Positions 60,030 through 64,000 of a DNA stretch of 64,000 bases are shown here, in pieces. A program made the translations under genes and the position numbers. The stretch spans positions 284,229 to 348,228 of the forward strand of contig JARFNK010000004.1 in the NCBI GenBank assembly GCA_029167225.1. Reading direction: 5' to 3'. The notes beneath the pieces are model-generated. The model had not been told where the DNA came from and ran no database searches. It saw nothing but the letters and a program-made list of their open reading frames with translations. Position 1 is the first letter of the stretch; every line of letters begins with the position of its first letter. The stretch comes from Sphingobium arseniciresistens (lineage in GTDB: Bacteria; Pseudomonadota; Alphaproteobacteria; Sphingomonadales; Sphingomonadaceae).

Positions 60030-61277
60030 TTGGTGGTTCGTTTTACCCCTCCGTGTCCCGCAAACATTGCACTTATCCTTATTCCGCTGGTTGACCGTGA
60101 TCCGGTCAGGCGACTAGGGCGGTCACAAATTCGTAACATATCGAGCCGTTCCATTCGCCAGATCGCCGCCCTTCCCTATCGTACCGATGGCCGTGCGCTT
60201 GATGCACCGGTCAGCGTGCTGCTCGTCACCTCGCGCGGGACGGGACGATGGGTGCTGCCCAAAGGCAATCTGGTCAAGGGACTGACCCCGCATGCCTCGG
60301 CCGCGCATGAGGCGAATGAGGAAGCCGGGATCATCGGCGCGGCCTGCCCGACGGCCATCGGCTCCTATGCCTATCGCAAGCGGCTCCGCAGCGGCGCATC
60401 GCTGATGATCGAAGTCGATGTCTTCCCGATTTCAGTCATCGCCGAACTGGACGAGTGGGAGGAGCAGGACCAGCGCGAAAGGCGATGGTTCTCCCTTTCC
60501 GACGCGGCGGATGCCGTCGACGAGCCGGACTTGCGGCAACTCATTCGCAGCTTTCGCGCGACGGAATTCAACAACCTGGCACGGCGTGGCACATTATTGT
60601 CGGGCACCCGCAAGATCAAAGAGGGATTTAGAATGTTTCACTGGTTTCAGGCGTTGCTGCCAAAGCAGGGGAATTTCTTCGCCCTGTTCGAGGCACATGT
60701 CCTGACGATCATGGCCGGCAGCGATGCGCTGGCCCGCCTGCTGCAGGGTGGGCCGGGCATGGGCGACCATATCCGCGAGATCATGGAGCGCGAGCAGGAA
60801 GCCGACGACATCACGCGCGAAGTGCTCCAGACCGTTCGCCGCACCTTCCTGACGCCCTTCGACCGCAGCGCCATCACCAGCCTGATCGGTGCCATGGACG
60901 ATTCGATCGACCAGATGCAGCAGACCGCCGGTGCCATCAGCCTGTATGAAGTGACGAGCTTCGAACAGGAGATGAAGGACATGGCGGCCATCATCGTCGA
61001 CGCGGCCCGCCTGATCGCGGAAGCCCTGCCGTTGTTGCGGAACATCCACGCCAACGCCTCGCGCCTCCACGAACTGACCGAAAGGCTCGTGCGGATGGAA
61101 GGACAGGCCGATGAGATCCATGCCCAGGGGCTGAAGGCCGCCTTCAAGACCCACGGCGAGACCAATACGCTGCGCTTCATCGTATCGCGCGAGATCTACA
61201 GCCACCTCGAACGGGTCGTCGATCGGTTCGAGGATGTCGCCAACGAGATTGACGGCCTCGTGATCGACCACGCCTGA
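60030..61277 (+). CDS. NUDIX hydrolase fused in frame to DUF47 (PhoU-like phosphate-transport accessory) domain
   Basis: One open frame carries two parts. Residues about 50-190 are a NUDIX domain (RWVLPKGNLVKGLTPHASAA, HEANEEAGIIGA: a near-standard G-x5-E-x7-REUxEE box with the leading Gly and REU positions altered). Residues 202-415 are a DUF47 domain of normal full length (MFHWFQALLPKQGNFFALFE; QEADDITREVLQTVRRTFLT; VDRFEDVANEIDGL), the cytoplasmic partner of Pit transporters. The N-terminal start is uncertain: TTG 60030 or GTG 60033 are the only usual codons upstream, and a Pho-box-like repeat (60121-60138) lies inside the resulting N-terminus. An internal ATG at 60633 has GAGGGA 6 bases before it, so a separate DUF47 protein may also be made. 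pit follows after 13 bases. Confidence 0.78.
   Translation: MVVRFTPPCPANIALILIPLVDRDPVRRLGRSQIRNISSRSIRQIAALPYRTDGRALDAPVSVLLVTSRGTGRWVLPKGNLVKGLTPHASAAHEANEEAGIIGAACPTAIGSYAYRKRLRSGASLMIEVDVFPISVIAELDEWEEQDQRERRWFSLSDAADAVDEPDLRQLIRSFRATEFNNLARRGTLLSGTRKIKEGFRMFHWFQALLPKQGNFFALFEAHVLTIMAGSDALARLLQGGPGMGDHIREIMEREQEADDITREVLQTVRRTFLTPFDRSAITSLIGAMDDSIDQMQQTAGAISLYEVTSFEQEMKDMAAIIVDAARLIAEALPLLRNIHANASRLHELTERLVRMEGQADEIHAQGLKAAFKTHGETNTLRFIVSREIYSHLERVVDRFEDVANEIDGLVIDHA
60121..60138 (+). promoter_or_regulatory. Pho-box-like direct repeat
   Basis: GGTCACA (60121-60127), 4 bases AATT, then CGTAACA (60132-60138): two 7-base units with the 11-base period of a PhoB-binding site (consensus CTGTCAT N4 CTGTCAT). 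It is upstream of the NUDIX domain and of the Pit gene. If functional, the first 35 to 40 codons of the open frame are not translated. Confidence 0.45.
60621..60635 (+). promoter_or_regulatory. Internal ribosome binding site and ATG for a stand-alone DUF47 protein
   Basis: GAGGGA (60621-60626) lies 6 bases before ATG (60633-60635), in frame with the NUDIX part and exactly where DUF47 proteins usually begin (MFHWFQ). Translation from here would give a 214-residue protein, the usual DUF47 length. Whether both products are made cannot be told from sequence. Confidence 0.5.
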
Positions 61278-61290
61278 AGGGTATCAGCCG

Positions 61291-62295
61291 ATGACAACCA
61301 CGCTGATAGCCATGCCCTTGCTCGTGGCGCTGGTCGCGCTTGCGCTGGCGTTCGATTTTCTGAACGGGCTCCACGATGCCGCCAATTCCATCGCGACGGT
61401 GGTCTCGACACGGCTGCTGCGCCCGGTGCATGCCGTGCTGTTCGCCGCCTTCTTCAATTTCGCTGCCTATTTCCTCTTCGGGCTGAAGGTCGCCGAGACC
61501 GTCGGCAAGGGCATCGTCGACAAGGAAATCGTCAATCCCCAGGTGATCTTCGGGGCGCTGGTGGGCGCGATGTTCTGGAATGTGGTGACATGGTGGAAGG
61601 GCATTCCGTCATCGTCCAGCCATGCATTGGTCGGCGGACTGATCGGCGCGGGCACGGCGCGGGCTGGCATCGATGGCATTGTCTGGTCGGGCGTCGGTAA
61701 GACGGCCTCGGCCATCGTCCTGTCGCCACTCATCGGGCTCACCATGTCGATGCTGCTGGTGGCGCTCACATCCTGGCTCTTCATGCGGGCTTCGGCGAAC
61801 CGGGCCGAAGGCATTTTCAAGAAGCTCCATCTCATCTCCTCCGCCGCCTATTCGCTGGGTCATGGCGCCAATGACGCGCAGAAGACGATGGGGATCATCA
61901 CCGTGCTGCTCTATTCACAGGGCATGCTCGGCGGCGAGTTTCACGTCCCGGGCTGGGTGGTGCTCAGCTGCTACACCGCCATTGGCCTCGGTACGCTTTC
62001 CGGCGGCTGGAAAATCATCGAGACGATGGGCACGCGGATCACAAAATTGTCGCATCATCAGGGGTTCTGTGCATCCGCCGGTGGCTCCGTGATGCTGTTC
62101 GCGGCCTCTGCCTTCGGTATCCCAGTATCGACCACGCATACGATCACGGGGTGCGTGGTGGGTGTCGGCGCCGCCCGGCGCGCCTCTGCCGTGCGCTGGG
62201 GGGTTGCGCGCAATGTCGTGGTTGCCTGGCTCATCACCATCCCCGCATCCGCTGCGGTGGGCGCAATCTTCTATTGGCTGGTATCGTTCCTTTAA
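61291..62295 (+). CDS. pit: Inorganic phosphate transporter, PiT family
   Basis: A 334-residue inner-membrane phosphate permease with about ten hydrophobic segments. The two PiT signature repeats are visible: ALAFDFLNGLHDAANSIATV near the N-terminus and SAAYSLGHGANDAQKTMGII near residue 190 (G(L/H)(H/G)(D/A)(A/N) core), plus WWKGIPSSSSHALVGGLIGA and GIPVSTTHTITGCVVGVGA. It follows the DUF47 gene by 13 bases; this DUF47-pit pair is the orfA-pit arrangement, which in Sinorhizobium is controlled by PhoB. Start ATG at 61291. Confidence 0.94.
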   Translation: MTTTLIAMPLLVALVALALAFDFLNGLHDAANSIATVVSTRLLRPVHAVLFAAFFNFAAYFLFGLKVAETVGKGIVDKEIVNPQVIFGALVGAMFWNVVTWWKGIPSSSSHALVGGLIGAGTARAGIDGIVWSGVGKTASAIVLSPLIGLTMSMLLVALTSWLFMRASANRAEGIFKKLHLISSAAYSLGHGANDAQKTMGIITVLLYSQGMLGGEFHVPGWVVLSCYTAIGLGTLSGGWKIIETMGTRITKLSHHQGFCASAGGSVMLFAASAFGIPVSTTHTITGCVVGVGAARRASAVRWGVARNVVVAWLITIPASAAVGAIFYWLVSFL

Positions 62296-62503
62296 TGGGG
62301 CAGTGAACCGGGAAGAGGCCGCGCGTCCGAGAGAGCGGCGGGTGGTTCGATAATCCTCGGTCTGCTCGGCGCATATCGGCTGGGGCAAAGGCGCTTGGCT
62401 CCACCTGCCCCCCGCTAACACCCACGGAAATTTCCGAGTTCTCTTCCGACATATTGCAATGCAAAAATAGCCTGCAAACATGATGGAGGAGGTCGGCGTT
62501 GTT

Positions 62504-63730
62504 ATGACAGGCACACGCCTAGCATCCCCCACGCCCCGAGCCGCTTCCATCGATGCTCTTCGCGGCCTCGCCCTCACAGGCATATTGCTGGTGCATCTTC
62601 AGGAATTTTACGAGTGCAAAGGCGGCGGCCTCATTATCACCTCGGGCTTCCATAACGTCATCTTCACCGTTTTTGCGGGCAAGGCCTTCTCGCTGCTCGC
62701 CATCTGCTTCGGTTTCAGCTGCCACGCGGTGGCCCATTCCGGATCGAGCGGCCGGTTGTCCGCCAATCTCTCCTATAGCTGGCGGCTGCTGATCCTGGCG
62801 GTCATTGGCTGGCTCCATAGCCTGCTCTATCGTGATGATATCCTGACGGCCCTGGCCGGCATCGGGCTCCTGCTTCTGCCTTTGCAGGCGGTTCGATCCA
62901 ACCGGATGTTGCTGGTGGTGGCAGCCATCTGCTTTCTGCAGCCATTCATGCTTGCCGACCTGCTGCAGCCGGCCCCGGTCACGCGCTCCGGCGCCTCCAG
63001 CCTGAAAGAGGGGTGGGATGTTGCGGGGCATGTCTATGCGACGGGATCCCTCATCGATGTCTTTCGCATCAATCTGTGGGTTGGTCAGTCAGAAAAATGG
63101 GCTTACCTCATGATGTCCGGCCGCCTGCTCCAGATGATGGGATATGCCATTGTCGGAACGGTTCTTGGAAGAACCGGCTTTTTCGATGATAGTTCTCAGA
63201 GCCCATGGACGTCAGGCCGTCCGTTTCTGATGATCTTCTTCGCCGGCCTGGCCGTGTTGGCCAGCCGGGCCTATTTCCACTCGTTTCTTCTAGGCGGAGC
63301 ATCCACGGTCGCGAAGCGGAAGATGCTGGCGACAAGCTGGTCCGACCTGCTCCTGACATGCGCCTATCTTATCGCCTTCAAGGCCGTCTGGAGCGCGCGG
63401 TTTCGCAGCTGCCTGCAATGGCTTGCCCCGCTCGGCCGAATGTCGCTGACATTCTACATCGTGCAGTCGCTCCTGTTTGTGCCGCTTTTCTATCACTTCG
63501 GCCTGGGCTGGTGCGAAACCATCGGCGCCCGGCGCGTTGCCCTGATCGGCATTGTAGCCTGTGTCATCCAAGTCCAGCTAGCGATCATCTGGCGACGCCA
63601 CTTCGTCTATGGCCCTGTGGAATGGCTCTGGCGTGCGGGCACGAAGCTCAGTTTCGAGATTCCTTTCCGCAGGACAAATATTCCGGCGCTCGGCGTCTCC
63701 TTCTCCCCCCATCCCGCAAAGCATCGCTGA
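62504..63730 (+). CDS. DUF418-like multipass membrane protein
   Basis: A 408-residue protein with about eight to ten hydrophobic segments. The N-terminus ASIDALRGLALTGILLVHL is the usual start of DUF418/acyltransferase-3-type membrane proteins, and the end LAIIWRRHFVYGPVEWLWRA is the DUF418 signature (GPxEWLWR). SRLRLI-type catalytic motifs of acyltransferase 3 are not evident, so DUF418 is preferred; function unknown. ATG at 62504 is preferred because GGAGGAGG lies 11 bases upstream; an ATG at 62480 in the same frame would put that site inside the gene. It stands alone after pit. Confidence 0.82.
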   Translation: MTGTRLASPTPRAASIDALRGLALTGILLVHLQEFYECKGGGLIITSGFHNVIFTVFAGKAFSLLAICFGFSCHAVAHSGSSGRLSANLSYSWRLLILAVIGWLHSLLYRDDILTALAGIGLLLLPLQAVRSNRMLLVVAAICFLQPFMLADLLQPAPVTRSGASSLKEGWDVAGHVYATGSLIDVFRINLWVGQSEKWAYLMMSGRLLQMMGYAIVGTVLGRTGFFDDSSQSPWTSGRPFLMIFFAGLAVLASRAYFHSFLLGGASTVAKRKMLATSWSDLLLTCAYLIAFKAVWSARFRSCLQWLAPLGRMSLTFYIVQSLLFVPLFYHFGLGWCETIGARRVALIGIVACVIQVQLAIIWRRHFVYGPVEWLWRAGTKLSFEIPFRRTNIPALGVSFSPHPAKHR

Positions 63731-64000
63731 CGGCTCATTGGGCCAGCGAAGGTCTGGGAAGCGCCTGCAGACCCGCTTCATGACGTCAGTTGCGCATGGC
63801 TGCGCGCGGCGAGCATGCCCTGCATCGCTCTACGAAAATTTCCCGCTGACACCCCGGGGGAGCTCGCCTTGCCCTCTATAAATGAAGGGAAAAGGATGAG
63901 CCTCGCGGCTTATCCGGCATTGGTTGAGAGAATAGCGGGCATGGCATGAGCGTGGGGGTATTGGTTCCTGGGGCGGTGACGGTGCGCACGGTTTCTGGAT
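63731..64000. other. Right-edge stretch, no supported gene
   Basis: The last 270 bases hold no frame with a recognisable protein. A 17-codon frame at about 63897 onward is too short to support. A gene beginning beyond the edge cannot be judged. Confidence 0.35.

Noticed and set aside
1-64000. CRISPR array, transposase, integrase or phage genes
   Set aside because: No spaced direct repeats, transposase motifs or phage structural genes were seen anywhere in the window.

Overview
The window is GC-rich alphaproteobacterial DNA that looks like a sphingomonad (Sphingobium/Novosphingobium/Sphingomonas type). The grounds are gene content and order: zwf-edd-glk-eda resembles the zwf-edd-glk order of Zymomonas, there is a Bpt leucyl-transferase, a zinc-less mitochondrial-type MetRS, a DUF2093 protein and a large TonB receptor beside glycosidase genes. 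No insertion sequence, phage gene, CRISPR array or rRNA was seen. One tRNA-Ser(UGA) is present. Family calls come from reading motifs by eye; no database search was possible.

Bases 1-19,600 hold the 3' end of a threonine ammonia-lyase, a polyprenyl-phosphate sugar transferase, a small membrane protein, bpt, an RcnB-like/glycine-zipper protein, free-Met-(R)-sulfoxide reductase, astD, selO, an alpha/beta hydrolase, two glycosyltransferases, a nitronate monooxygenase-like flavoprotein with a coupled DUF2093 gene, an SH3b protein, the Entner-Doudoroff operon zwf-edd-glk-eda, and tRNA-Ser. Bases 19,700-28,300 are one dense plus-strand block: MltB-like lytic transglycosylase, RlpA, D,D-carboxypeptidase, tmk, holB, metG, tatD, an MBL-fold hydrolase and a membrane aspartic protease, mostly with overlapping ends.

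Bases 28,500-59,700 form the main accessory region. A minus-strand operon (GntR regulator, SIS-type GlcN-6-P deaminase, nagA, a fused EIIA-HPr-EI, and an EIICB) is a whole GlcNAc phosphotransferase and catabolic pathway. Divergent from it is a plus-strand cluster: TonB-dependent receptor, GH20 hexosaminidase, GH2 beta-mannosidase, GH3 glycosidase with PA14 insert, GH125 and GH92 alpha-mannosidases, an unclassified glycosidase-like protein, and a GH29 fucosidase. It faces a GH2 beta-galactosidase plus cutC, and a ROK sugar kinase follows. Together these read as a locus for taking up and trimming complex N-glycans (fucose, galactose, GlcNAc, alpha- and beta-mannose, possibly plant xylose). GlcNAc would enter by PTS and become fructose-6-P, which can feed the Entner-Doudoroff genes; the ROK kinase could handle mannose or fructose. 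The 767-aa unclassified protein at 50495-52798 is the best candidate here for an undescribed enzyme.

Bases 59,700-64,000 hold a small hypothetical protein, an in-frame NUDIX-DUF47 fusion preceded by a Pho-box-like repeat, a Pit phosphate transporter, and a DUF418-like membrane protein.
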